DNA of 64,000 nt from Halomonas sp. A11-A (GTDB lineage Bacteria > Pseudomonadota > Gammaproteobacteria > Pseudomonadales > Halomonadaceae): assembly GCF_003182195.1 (NCBI RefSeq), contig NZ_QGTM01000001.1:248001-312000 (forward strand). The letters run 5' to 3'. Numbering within the stretch: position 1 is the first letter of the stretch; every line of letters starts with the position of its first letter. The notes beneath the pieces are model-generated. The model worked only from the letters and a program-made list of their open reading frames with translations, ran no database searches and had not been told where the DNA came from. The position numbers and the translations under genes are program-made. This document shows, in pieces, positions 18,930 to 26,164 of this stretch.

Positions 18930-19832
18930 ATGATGAGAATCCTGCTCTTTCTGGGCACCAACCTGGCCGTCATTATCGTCGCCAGCATCACCCTGCGGCT
19001 GCTGGGGGTGGAAGGCTACCTGCGCAGCCAAGGCATCAACTTCAACTCCCTGCTGATCTTCTGCTTCATCGTCGGTATGGCCGGCTCCATGATCTCGCTG
19101 TTCCTCTCCAAGTGGATGGCCAAGCGCAGCACCGGCACCGTGATCATCGAGACGCCCAGCAACGCCACCGAGAAGTGGCTGCTCGACACCGTGGAGGAGC
19201 TCTCCCGCCAGGCCGGCATCAAGACGCCCGAGGTGGGCATCTTCCCCGCCCAGCAGTCCAACGCCTTCGCCACCGGCTGGAACAAGAATGACGCCCTGGT
19301 GGCGGTCTCCGCCGGCCTGCTCAACCGCATGCGCCCCGAGGAGGTGCGCGCGGTGCTGGCCCACGAGATCGGCCACGTGGCCAACGGCGACATGGTGACC
19401 CTGGCGCTGATCCAGGGGGTAGTGAACACCTTCGTGATGTTCTTCGCCCGGGTGGTCGCCCACCTGGTGGACCAGTTCCTCAAGAGCCGCAGCGACGGCG
19501 CGGGGCTCGGCTTCATGGGCTACTTCGCGGTGGTGATCGTCGCCGAGATCGTCTTCGGCATCATCGCCTCGGCCATCGTCGCCTGGTTCTCGCGCTTCCG
19601 CGAGTACCGCGCCGACGCCGCCGGTGCCAAGCTCGCCGGCTCCGGCGCCATGATCAATGCCCTCGCCCGCCTCAAGGCGGAGACCGAGATGCCCGACCAG
19701 ATGCCGGACACCCTGCGCGCCATGGCCATCACCAAGGGCCAGACCCGCTCGCTGATGGAGCGCATGTTCGCCAGCCACCCGCCCTTGGATGACCGTATCC
19801 GTGCCCTGAAGGAAGCGGCCTACCGCCAGTAA
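18930..19832 (+). CDS. htpX: Membrane protease HtpX
   Basis: Zinc metalloprotease of the inner membrane that degrades misfolded membrane proteins. The HEIGH zinc motif ([12 protein letters not shown]) is present, with two N-terminal membrane segments (about 5-27 and 36-56) and two more around residues 150-210. The ATG at 18930 has a TTGGAG ribosome-binding site at good distance; the in-frame ATG at 18915 overlaps that site, so I chose the later one (300 aa). A perfect 8-bp hairpin at 18864-18881 lies in the leader and may be regulatory, though heat-shock or Cpx boxes could not be identified. Confidence 0.94.
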   Translation: MMRILLFLGTNLAVIIVASITLRLLGVEGYLRSQGINFNSLLIFCFIVGMAGSMISLFLSKWMAKRSTGTVIIETPSNATEKWLLDTVEELSRQAGIKTPEVGIFPAQQSNAFATGWNKNDALVAVSAGLLNRMRPEEVRAVLAHEIGHVANGDMVTLALIQGVVNTFVMFFARVVAHLVDQFLKSRSDGAGLGFMGYFAVVIVAEIVFGIIASAIVAWFSRFREYRADAAGAKLAGSGAMINALARLKAETEMPDQMPDTLRAMAITKGQTRSLMERMFASHPPLDDRIRALKEAAYRQ

Positions 19833-19855
19833 GCAAGCTTACGGAAAGCCACAAC

Positions 19856-19886
19856 GCAGAGGGCCCGCCATTGGCGGGCCCTCTGC
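19856..19886 (+). terminator. Hairpin terminator after htpX
   Basis: A perfect 14-bp GC-rich stem (19856-19869 with 19873-19886) with a 3-nt loop lies 23 bp after the htpX stop. The following T-tract is weak. It marks the end of core sequence before the accessory island. Confidence 0.75.
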
Positions 19887-19910
19887 TGTTGGTGATCTTA
19901 CCCAGCATTG

Positions 19911-20078
19911 GTGGACACCGGTCTAAGAGGTCATTCGGGCCTCGAAGGCCTCCGGGATGATCAGCCCAATCGCACTGTGCCGGCGTTGCCGGTTGTCGTC
20001 CAGTTCAATGTACTCGAACACCTGCTGCCGCATGGCCTCCCGGATCTCGAAGCGTTCGCCATGTAACGGGGTGTCCAC
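19911..20078 (-). mobile_element. Internally deleted IS3-family relic
   Basis: A 168-bp segment is bounded by inverted ends GTGGACACCGG (19911-19921) and CGGGGTGTCCAC (20067-20078). Read on the minus strand, 20061 down to the TAG at 19923-19925 encodes the last 40-odd residues of an IS3-type DDE transposase, including EYIELDDNRQRRHSAIGLI, with the RRHSALG-like signature of that family. All other transposase coding is gone, so it is a dead MITE-like remnant. It forms the left border of the cassette island. No target duplication was recognised. Confidence 0.72.
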
Positions 20079-20105
20079 TGCTGCTGGGCAAGATCAATCC
20101 ATTAT

Positions 20106-20175
20106 GGCTAACGCTTGGCTTTGCGGCGTACCGAAGCACAGCGTAGGTACGTCCGACAATAGCCACTTGTTAGGA
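20106..20175 (-). repeat. attC-like recombination site (after the R-M cassette)
   Basis: Read on the minus strand it starts TCCTAAC and ends AAGCGTTAGCC, with a long interrupted stem: TGGCTATTGTCGGACGTACC pairs with GGTACGCCGCAAAGCCA, leaving several extrahelical bases. The end boxes each differ from consensus in one or two positions. The symmetry is too long for chance and matches the attC design. Confidence 0.72.
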
Positions 20176-20182
20176 TTTTTCG

Positions 20183-20229
20183 TGGACATTTTGCACATAG
20201 GTAATATAATGCACATAGGTGCTATAGGT
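20183..20229 (+). promoter_or_regulatory. Promoter and repeated operator of the R-M operon
   Basis: A -35-like TGGACA (20183-20188) and a perfect TATAAT (20205-20210) are 16 bp apart. GCACATAGGT occurs at 20193-20202 and 20211-20220, an 18-bp period, with a degenerate third copy GCTATAGGT at 20221-20229. The repeats cover the spacer and the start-site region, as expected of an autoregulatory operator bound by the adjacent ribbon-helix-helix protein. Confidence 0.65.
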
Positions 20230-20245
20230 TACAAAGGGGATTGGA

Positions 20246-20428
20246 ATGTCGAAAAGTGAATCTGGTCGATTAGTTCTTGAGATTGACCCCGAATTAAAGC
20301 GAAAGCTCTATGCCGTATTGGCATTGGAACAAAAAACCTTAAAAGAATGGTTTATCGAATCTTCATCATCTTATGTAAAAGAAAGACTCAAGGCAGAGCT
20401 GGATAGCTTAGGGGGTGAAAAAGAATGA
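20246..20428 (+). CDS. Small ribbon-helix-helix-like regulator
   Basis: A 60-aa protein: RLVLEIDPELKRKLYAVLAL forms the beta-strand-helix start of a ribbon-helix-helix (CopG/Arc-like) DNA-binding fold, and QKTLKEWFIESSSSYVKE fits the second helix. Its stop overlaps the methyltransferase start by 4 bp (ATGA), so the two are translationally coupled. Its promoter carries repeated 10-bp boxes, so it probably plays the controller role in this restriction-modification system. The fold is assigned from pattern only; an antitoxin-like role is possible. Confidence 0.7.
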   Translation: MSKSESGRLVLEIDPELKRKLYAVLALEQKTLKEWFIESSSSYVKERLKAELDSLGGEKE

Positions 20429-22053
20429 AGTTCAAAGCAGATCAGACAACCCAAAAGCTCAGGGGCGGCTACTATACACCAAAACCCTTAGCAGACTATG
20501 TAACAAGCTGGGTTTGTGCAATTAACCCTGAGCACATTGCGGAGCCGAGTTGTGGAGATGGTGTTTTTCTGCAAAGCATTGCTGAGAAAACACTCAACAA
20601 AGACGTGCAGGTAACTGCTTATGAGCTATTCGATGTCGAAGCCGAGAAAGCCAGATCAAGAGCCGCCGAATCAGGGTTGAATAATTTTCAAGTAAATGAA
20701 GGTGACTTTTTAGATTGGGCCAATATTGCATTGTTAGAGAAAGCGCACCCTTTCGATGCTGTGGTTGGCAACCCTCCGTTCATCCGTTATCAGTTCCTTG
20801 AAAAGGAATTTCAGCTGAACACAGAACGGGTATTTCAAACACTCGGTCTTAAATTCACTAAACACACCAATGCATGGGTGCCTTTTATCCTGGCTTCCAT
20901 TTCATTGCTACGCCCAGGTGGTCGACTGGGTATGGTCATTCCATCTGAAATTGTGCATGTTTTGCACGCACAGTCATTGCGTACTTACCTTGGTACCGAA
21001 TGCAGCAAGGTTGTCATCATTGATCCTCAGGAAATTTGGTTCGAGGGCACGCTGCAAGGTGCGGTGATAATTATGGCCGAGAAGAAAATGGACTTTCATG
21101 AGCCGACCCAAGGAGTCGCCATTGAGAGCGTGCGCGGGTTTGACTTTCTTGAAACTGATCCGAATCAGCTCTTCGAAAACGCTGTCGGAATCAATGGTGA
21201 AACAGTCGCAGGGAAATGGACTAAGGCTCTGTTCTCCCCCGAAGATCTAGCTTTTTATAATGACATTTGTCGGCACGATGACGTCCATGTCTACAGTGAG
21301 ATTGCTACAGTAGATGTTGGGATCGTTACTGGTGCAAACAAATTTTTCTTAATTGATGATGAGACAGTAAAGCAACACAAGTTGCATAAATATGTACACC
21401 CAATGTTTGGTCGAAGCGAGCATTGTAAAGGCGTCATATATGACGAAGCACAACACCAGTCTAATAAAGATTCAGGAAACCCAACGAACTTTCTTCTGCT
21501 GGAGAATGAGCTCGACACCTACCCAGAGAACGTGAAGCACTACATCGCTCAGGGTGAACAGGAAGACCTACACAAGCGCTACAAATGCCGGATCCGTAAA
21601 CCATGGTACAAAGTGCCTTCTGTTTACGCTACTACCATTGGGATGCTTAAGCGTTGTCATGATGCTCCACGTTTAATTTCTAACCAAATTAGTGCATACA
21701 CTACGGATACCGCATACAGAATAAGACCTCTGGGTAATATTGATCCAGACACTCTCGTGTATTGCTTTATAAATCCAATCACCGCAATTTCTGCGGAGCT
21801 GAATGGGCGGTATTATGGTGGTGGCGTATTAGAGCTGGTGCCATCAGAAATTGAAAAATTATGGCTGCCTATTCCTGATGGAGTTGATACCCAACTGGCA
21901 CTGCTTGATGAAGAGATCCGAACCCTACCTATGGAAGAGGTGTTGCGCAGAAATGGCTATCGTGTGTTGCAGCATATCGGCTTGACTGAGCAAGATGTCG
22001 AAAGACTGGTTCAAATTTGGTCTGGGTTCCGAGACCGGAGACAAAGAAAATAA
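20425..22053 (+). CDS. N6-adenine DNA methyltransferase of a restriction-modification system
   Basis: A 542-aa SAM-dependent DNA methyltransferase. It begins with GGYYTPKPLADYV (residues 14-26), a segment typical of gamma-class adenine methylases, then the SAM motif AEPSCGDGVFLQSI (39-52) and the catalytic NPPF (116-119). The C-terminal half (about 290-500) is unlike the core and is presumably the target-recognition domain. It resembles the Eco57I/TaqI-type methylase group. It is translationally coupled to the small regulator and convergent with a PLD-fold nuclease within one cassette, so the role is most likely protective methylation. The recognition sequence cannot be predicted. Confidence 0.87.
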   Translation: MKFKADQTTQKLRGGYYTPKPLADYVTSWVCAINPEHIAEPSCGDGVFLQSIAEKTLNKDVQVTAYELFDVEAEKARSRAAESGLNNFQVNEGDFLDWANIALLEKAHPFDAVVGNPPFIRYQFLEKEFQLNTERVFQTLGLKFTKHTNAWVPFILASISLLRPGGRLGMVIPSEIVHVLHAQSLRTYLGTECSKVVIIDPQEIWFEGTLQGAVIIMAEKKMDFHEPTQGVAIESVRGFDFLETDPNQLFENAVGINGETVAGKWTKALFSPEDLAFYNDICRHDDVHVYSEIATVDVGIVTGANKFFLIDDETVKQHKLHKYVHPMFGRSEHCKGVIYDEAQHQSNKDSGNPTNFLLLENELDTYPENVKHYIAQGEQEDLHKRYKCRIRKPWYKVPSVYATTIGMLKRCHDAPRLISNQISAYTTDTAYRIRPLGNIDPDTLVYCFINPITAISAELNGRYYGGGVLELVPSEIEKLWLPIPDGVDTQLALLDEEIRTLPMEEVLRRNGYRVLQHIGLTEQDVERLVQIWSGFRDRRQRK

Positions 22054-22095
22054 TCAGGGAAATGAGGCGTTCAACTCACCTGACGCCTCTGATTA
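22051..22095. terminator. Bidirectional hairpin between methyltransferase and nuclease genes
   Basis: TAATCAG (22051-22057) pairs with CTGATTA (22089-22095), and an inner AGGCGTTCA/TGACGCCT stem closes on a 7-nt loop. It lies exactly between the convergent stop codons, so it probably terminates both transcripts. Confidence 0.65.
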
Positions 22096-22098
22096 CGT

Positions 22099-23247
22099 TT
22101 AGGTGATTTCTATCTGGTAGTTACTGCCTCCCAGGTGGTAAAGCGCCATGTGCTTACCCAAGAGTCCTCGCTTGGCAACAAGCGCTTTGGCAGCCCCCCA
22201 ATGTATCTGAGTCATTGCATTATTTTGAGCATACGTTTTTGTGTTTGTTTTAGAATTGTGGGTCAAGCGCAAATCGTAATTACCATTTGAGATACCATTA
22301 ATAATGATTTCAAAAGTTGCTGTTGCCCTCAATAGGTGTTTTTTACTGGGGCTGGCATCAGGTGTCCATGTGAGCCCTGCAAACACGCTATCCTTAAAAT
22401 AGTGCCGTTGATCAATTCCATCAAGCAGGCCTTTCTTTAAGTACATAGACCCAGTTGGATTGGTGTTACTGCCAGTAGGGATGCATAAATCTCTTTCCGT
22501 TAACTCTTTACTGGACCAAACCAAACCTGCGGCTGGAGCAACTTGGGAATTCTGCGGTTTTGGTGGCGCAACAGGAACAGGTTGCGGTACAGCCTGAGGC
22601 TTTCTTCGATGTATTGGTAAGGCAGGTGTGGCCACTGATTGCCCACCTGGGGACTTAGTGCCAATGACGGGAGCTTTTTTCTTTATGCTCTCATCTTCCA
22701 ACCGCCCTTCATTAACTAAGTCGTCTAACTGATTTCCAGCGGTGATCTGAAATACATTCAATGGATGCTGACCAATCAATGCTCTGAATGGGTCAATTAG
22801 CGCTGAAGCATACTGACTATCATCATGGCTAGTCAAATCAAGTTCAACTTTTGAACTAACCTCAACGTTGTCGCTAAGTCCACTCGCTGTCAGATTTGCA
22901 CTCCCCACGATAAACGTGGCTTGTTGAGCGCCAATTGCCGCGTAGAGTTTTGGATGGAAAAGACTTGCTTGCGTCCCCATGTCAATGACGTGGGGTTGCA
23001 CTCCGATTGCCAGGAGTTTAGCTAATGCTTGTTTAGAAGTTATTCCATTCGAAATACCAACAAAAACTTGAGCTATATTATTCTTTCTCTGAAGAGCCGT
23101 CTCAATTTTTGCTACTCCCGCTTCCCTCACAAATGCAACACTGATAAATAAGTTATCTGCCCACGGAGAATCAATTAAGTTGTTTATTGCATGCTCATGG
23201 TCATGATTAGGGGCAAGACCCTGTGTAAGAGCTGATACTTTTGCCAA
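22099..23247 (-). CDS. Phospholipase D-fold nuclease, probable restriction endonuclease
   Basis: A 382-aa protein with an N-terminal PLD-like nuclease domain (about 1-165) carrying one HKD motif: His98 and Lys100 in LFHPKLYAA, and GSANLT at 115-120. Single-HKD nucleases such as BfiI and Nuc act as dimers. A Pro/Gln-rich linker (about 205-245) leads to a C-terminal domain of about 130 residues that could bind DNA. The start is an unusual TTG at 23247, supported by AAAAAGGA seven bases upstream; a weak start would suit a toxic nuclease. It converges on the methyltransferase in the same cassette, and that pairing is the main reason to call it a restriction enzyme. A defence nuclease independent of the methylase is the alternative. 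Confidence 0.75.
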   Translation of the reverse strand: MAKVSALTQGLAPNHDHEHAINNLIDSPWADNLFISVAFVREAGVAKIETALQRKNNIAQVFVGISNGITSKQALAKLLAIGVQPHVIDMGTQASLFHPKLYAAIGAQQATFIVGSANLTASGLSDNVEVSSKVELDLTSHDDSQYASALIDPFRALIGQHPLNVFQITAGNQLDDLVNEGRLEDESIKKKAPVIGTKSPGGQSVATPALPIHRRKPQAVPQPVPVAPPKPQNSQVAPAAGLVWSSKELTERDLCIPTGSNTNPTGSMYLKKGLLDGIDQRHYFKDSVFAGLTWTPDASPSKKHLLRATATFEIIINGISNGNYDLRLTHNSKTNTKTYAQNNAMTQIHWGAAKALVAKRGLLGKHMALYHLGGSNYQIEIT

Positions 23248-23315
23248 CTATATATCCTTTTTAATCATGAAATTATTGTTTACGAGTAGTGGTGACCACG
23301 ATGAAGCGCTGATAA

Positions 23316-23393
23316 CCCTAACGCAGAGCGCACCGGTGGCCTTTGTGGAACGAAGCGGAGGAAAGGGCATCCGTGTGACGCGTATTGTTAAAT
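23316..23393 (-). repeat. attC-like recombination site (between nuclease cassettes)
   Basis: On the minus strand it begins ATTTAAC, an exact RYYYAAC box, and ends GCGTTAGGG, with one deviation from GTTRRRY. Internal arms GCGTCACACGG and CCACCGGTGCGC are complementary with a few bulged bases. It starts 4 bp after the stop codon of the DUF91-like gene, as in a normal cassette. Confidence 0.72.
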
Positions 23394-23396
23394 TCT

Positions 23397-24146
23397 TCAC
23401 TCAAGTCGAGCCTCACGCAGACTGACGGATAGCTCATATTCGAATAACTGAACGCCCTGAACCCCAGAGCAAGCGAGTAACAAATCCTCTGAAATATGCC
23501 GAGCCACGATAATGCCTCGAACCGACTGCCCAGGTTCCGTCTGGTTTTTCCTGATCCAGGCCATGTACCGCAGCAACTGACCGACAACCCTGTCATACCC
23601 CTTCGACACTTTTAACTCTATGACAACGTAGTTGCCCTCCGAATCCGTGGCCAGAATATCAATAAATCTTCCACCCACTGGAAACTCAAGACCATTTATC
23701 CCTTCATCCTCAAACAGAGTAAGGCCTGACTCTATAAGGTGAAGGTTCCTTGCGAGGTAATTCTGCAAGTCTTTTTCATACGCGAACTCCGGACTACCTT
23801 CCTCTGCTAACTCTTGAACTTCTTCCTGTACTGCCTGTTCGGCATCATCCCCTGGGTAAATTGGCGCTGGGTCATTCTGTGGTCGATATAGGCGAAAATG
23901 TTTGGGGTCCACTTGAAAGAACAGGTCATCCTCTCCCGGCTTGGCCCCATAATGTACCCGGCTTTTCGAGTTAACTGACATTCTAAGCAGATGGGCAGCA
24001 ATCGTTCCGTCTTTGATTTTTGGATAGTTTTCCCTGAACCAAGAACGGACTCGGTCACGCGAAATCACGGTATCCGGCTTCAAATCTATGTCACGCACCA
24101 TGTCATGCATAAGGGCTCGAACGGGTTTGTCATAAAGTGATGCCAT
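23397..24146 (-). CDS. NucS/DUF91-like PDDEXK nuclease carried on a gene cassette
   Basis: A 249-aa protein. The C-terminal half is an EndoNucS/DUF91-type PDDEXK nuclease domain: GGRFIDILATD with Asp163, then VVIELKVSKG with Glu177-x-Lys179, then RVVGQLLRYMAWIRK. The N-terminal 90 residues (RDRVRSWFRENYPKIKDGTI...) look like a winged-helix-type module also found with restriction-like endonucleases. The gene fills a single cassette, starting 13 bp after one attC and ending 4 bp before the next, with no promoter of its own visible. A role in DNA restriction or repair is inferred from the fold only. Confidence 0.75.
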   Translation of the reverse strand: MASLYDKPVRALMHDMVRDIDLKPDTVISRDRVRSWFRENYPKIKDGTIAAHLLRMSVNSKSRVHYGAKPGEDDLFFQVDPKHFRLYRPQNDPAPIYPGDDAEQAVQEEVQELAEEGSPEFAYEKDLQNYLARNLHLIESGLTLFEDEGINGLEFPVGGRFIDILATDSEGNYVVIELKVSKGYDRVVGQLLRYMAWIRKNQTEPGQSVRGIIVARHISEDLLLACSGVQGVQLFEYELSVSLREARLE

Positions 24147-24159
24147 GGAACCTCTTAGA

Positions 24160-24244
24160 ATTTAACGCCTTTGTTTAGCGGCGCCACGTCAGGGGCGTCC
24201 GGTGGAGGCCGCAGGCCGGAACAAACTACAACAGTTTGTTAGGT
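24160..24244 (-). repeat. attC recombination site (best-preserved copy)
   Basis: On the minus strand the end boxes are ACCTAAC and GTTAAAT, both exact fits to RYYYAAC and GTTRRRY. The inner arms TTTGTTCCGGC and GCCGCTAAACAAA pair with unpaired bases left over. The first R box overlaps the stop codon of the upstream 96-aa gene. Confidence 0.8.
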
Positions 24245-24529
24245 GCCAAACGCCCATGCGGAGACGCCAGCTATAACAAGCCCTAAAAGTAAGCCAGTAA
24301 ATAGGTTCCACGCCCTGATCTTACTCTCGTAACGCCTGTTCTCTTTTTGCTCCAGCTTCGCTATCTGAACCTTCATCACAGCCGTGAAGGTTGGATTCGT
24401 GCCACGAATGCTTAGCCGGGCCTCGGCAGCTGCGAGTTCCTGAGCATCAAGAGTGTCTATTTCGCTCGGATCGCTACTCGCCAAGTACCGCTGAAACATC
24501 TTTACTATTTCATGGTCTGGCACAGACAT
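24239..24529 (-). CDS. Small tail-anchored cassette protein
   Basis: A 96-aa protein of unknown function and the first gene of the cassette cluster. I chose the ATG at 24529, which has GAGG eight bases upstream; an in-frame GTG at 24550 lies inside the recombination half-site. Residues 1-70 are hydrophilic and probably helical (EIDTLDAQELAAAEARLS, VMKVQIAKLEQKENRR), and the last 20 residues form one membrane segment (LFTGLLLGLVIAGVSAWAFG). It is probably anchored by its C-terminus with the bulk in the cytoplasm. The stop codon lies inside attC, as is usual for cassettes. Confidence 0.6.
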   Translation of the reverse strand: MSVPDHEIVKMFQRYLASSDPSEIDTLDAQELAAAEARLSIRGTNPTFTAVMKVQIAKLEQKENRRYESKIRAWNLFTGLLLGLVIAGVSAWAFGT

Positions 24530-24567
24530 TCTCAAAGCCTCGTTTCGCACCTAACAGGTATTAGACA

Positions 24568-24625
24568 GCGCGCTCGTTTATTGACTTGAACGCGCGTGCT
24601 CGTTCAAGTCAATAAACGAGCGTGC
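24568..24625. repeat. Near-perfect 25-bp palindrome beside the cassette cluster
   Basis: Arms 24568-24592 and 24601-24625 match in 24 of 25 positions, core CTCGTTTATTGACTTGAACG, around an 8-nt loop. It lies 13 bp outside the half-site where the first cassette begins, at the place an attI site would occupy. No transposase or IS ends were recognised around it. Confidence 0.85.
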
Positions 24626-24895
24626 AAATTTCCCACCAAGTGACTGATTTTCCTGAAAATTAAGAATAATTTGACTGCATAAGAAGGATTCGCGTGCCTG
24701 CTCGCTCGGCCATTCAGGCACGCTACCGCCCACTGCATGTTGACATGACACCTGCCATCCATGCGGCGTAATGCGCCTTCTTGATGACGCTGGCGCCGTC
24801 GCGGCTAGCTTGCCGCATCTCAGCGTATGCCGGGGCCGTCATGGTTGCAAAGGGCAGTTAGGATGCGAAAGCCCTGCGCTCACCCTGGTGAGCTA
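24626..24895. other. Gene-free stretch between palindrome and pdxB
   Basis: With the palindrome this makes a gap of about 345 bp without a gene. The left half is AT-rich and the right half returns to host composition. The only structures seen are a GCTCACC/GGTGAGC hairpin just downstream of the pdxB stop (24878-24893), which may end pdxB transcripts, and a lone GTTAGGAT at 24863. No ORF with coding character was found. Confidence 0.6.
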
Positions 24896-26071
24896 TCACC
24901 CCTTGCCGTTATCGCCCTGCAGCAGCCGGAAGCCCCCTCCCGCCAGCAGCGCGGCCAGGGCGGCGTCGGGCTCGGCCAGGGCGACCTCCAGGGTGGCGAA
25001 CTCGCGGCGCAGGGGGTAGTGGGCGCGACAGGCATCGAAGCCCTTCGCCATGCCCTGGCGGCGGCTTTCGCGCAGCAGGCTGTCGTGGTCGCGGCGCACG
25101 TCATGGACGGCACGCAGGCAGAGCCGCAGCGCCTCCTCGGCGGCGAGGCCCGGGCCGAGTTCCAGGCGGCGCAGCGGCGGCGGGGGCAGCAGGTCGGCAA
25201 GGGAGACTCTGGCAGGCAGGCCCAGCTCGCGGCACAGTGCCCGGTAGATCTGATGGGTGCCGCGCCGCTTGCCGTCCAGGCTGTGGCCAGCGATATGTGG
25301 CGTGGCGATCTCGGCGAGGTCCCGCAGGGCGCCGTCGATGGCGGGCTCGTGCTCCCAGACATCGAGTACCGCGCTGATATCACCCTCCCCGGCCAGCCGC
25401 TGGCGCAGCGCCGCACCGTCCACGCAGTCGCCGCGACCGGCATTGAGCAGCACGGTGCCGGGCGCGAGTTCGGCAATCGCCCGGGCGCCCAGCAGGTGGT
25501 GGGTGGCATGGGGCCCCTCGCGCACTAGGGGGGTGTGCAGGCAGAGCACGTCGCACTCGTCGATCAGCGTCTCGAGGTCGACGAAGTCGGCCCTCTCCTT
25601 CTCCACATCCCCTGCCTCGACCCGGGGCGGGTCGCAGGCCAGGCAGTCGATCCCCATGGCGGCCAGGCGCCCCAGCAGCCGCCCGCCCACGTTGCCGGCG
25701 CCCACCACCCCCACCCGCCGCTCGGCGAGGCGCCAGCCCTGGCGCTCGGCCAGGGTGGCGAGGCTGCCGAGCACATGATCCACCACCGCCTCGGCGTTGC
25801 AGCCCGGGGCACTGGCGAAGGCGATACCGCGCTCGGCGAGCAGCGCGGTCTCGATATGGTCGGTGCCGATGGTGCAGGTGCCCACGAAGCGCAGCCGGTT
25901 CGCTCGGGCCAGCAGCGCTTCGTCTACCCGGGTGATGGAGCGCACCACCAGGGCGTCCACGTTGACCAGGTCATCGGCGGTGATCTCCCGCCCGGGCCGG
26001 CGGACAAGCTCGCCCAGCGAACCGAAGCAGGCCTCGGCGGCGGGGACGTTAGCATCGACAAGGATTCGCAT
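24896..26071 (-). CDS. pdxB: Erythronate-4-phosphate dehydrogenase
   Basis: NAD-dependent 2-hydroxyacid dehydrogenase of the DXP-dependent pyridoxal-phosphate pathway, oxidising 4-phosphoerythronate. The start MRILVDANVPAAEACFGSLG is typical of PdxB, followed by GTCTIGTDHIE, the Rossmann motif VGVVGAGNVGGRLLGRL and the active-site segment TPHIAGHSLDGKRRGTHQIY. Length is 391 aa, against about 380 in E. coli, with the extra PdxB C-terminal dimerisation domain present. Confidence 0.95.
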   Translation of the reverse strand: MRILVDANVPAAEACFGSLGELVRRPGREITADDLVNVDALVVRSITRVDEALLARANRLRFVGTCTIGTDHIETALLAERGIAFASAPGCNAEAVVDHVLGSLATLAERQGWRLAERRVGVVGAGNVGGRLLGRLAAMGIDCLACDPPRVEAGDVEKERADFVDLETLIDECDVLCLHTPLVREGPHATHHLLGARAIAELAPGTVLLNAGRGDCVDGAALRQRLAGEGDISAVLDVWEHEPAIDGALRDLAEIATPHIAGHSLDGKRRGTHQIYRALCRELGLPARVSLADLLPPPPLRRLELGPGLAAEEALRLCLRAVHDVRRDHDSLLRESRRQGMAKGFDACRAHYPLRREFATLEVALAEPDAALAALLAGGGFRLLQGDNGKG

Positions 26072-26164
26072 GGTCTCTTGTTCCCACTTCTCAGGCGATT
26101 ACAATACGCCCCAACCTACCACTCCCCCGCCGCCACGGGGAGCCTCTGCATCTCAGGAGCCTCG

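Larger units (their letters stand above)
20106..24555 (-). mobile_element. Integron gene-cassette cluster without integrase (CALIN-like)
   Basis: Three attC-like sites (20106-20175, 23316-23393, 24160-24244), all in the same minus orientation, plus a half-site GTTAGGT at 24555-24549, divide this AT-rich segment into three cassettes: a 96-aa protein, a NucS-like nuclease and a 3.2-kb restriction-modification cassette. Each attC has terminal R boxes close to RYYYAAC and GTTRRRY and internal self-complementarity with unpaired bases, the form recognised by integron integrases. No integrase gene or attI is present between htpX and pdxB. Composition is visibly poorer in GC than the flanking genes. 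Confidence 0.75.

Noticed and set aside
22051-22095. Possible fourth attC site between methyltransferase and nuclease genes
   Set aside because: The palindrome lacks RYYYAAC and GTTRRRY end boxes and lies precisely between convergent stops, so a bidirectional terminator explains it better.
24860-24875. GTTAGGAT near pdxB as another cassette boundary
   Set aside because: No partner R box or stem within 150 bp; a 7-base match alone is expected by chance.
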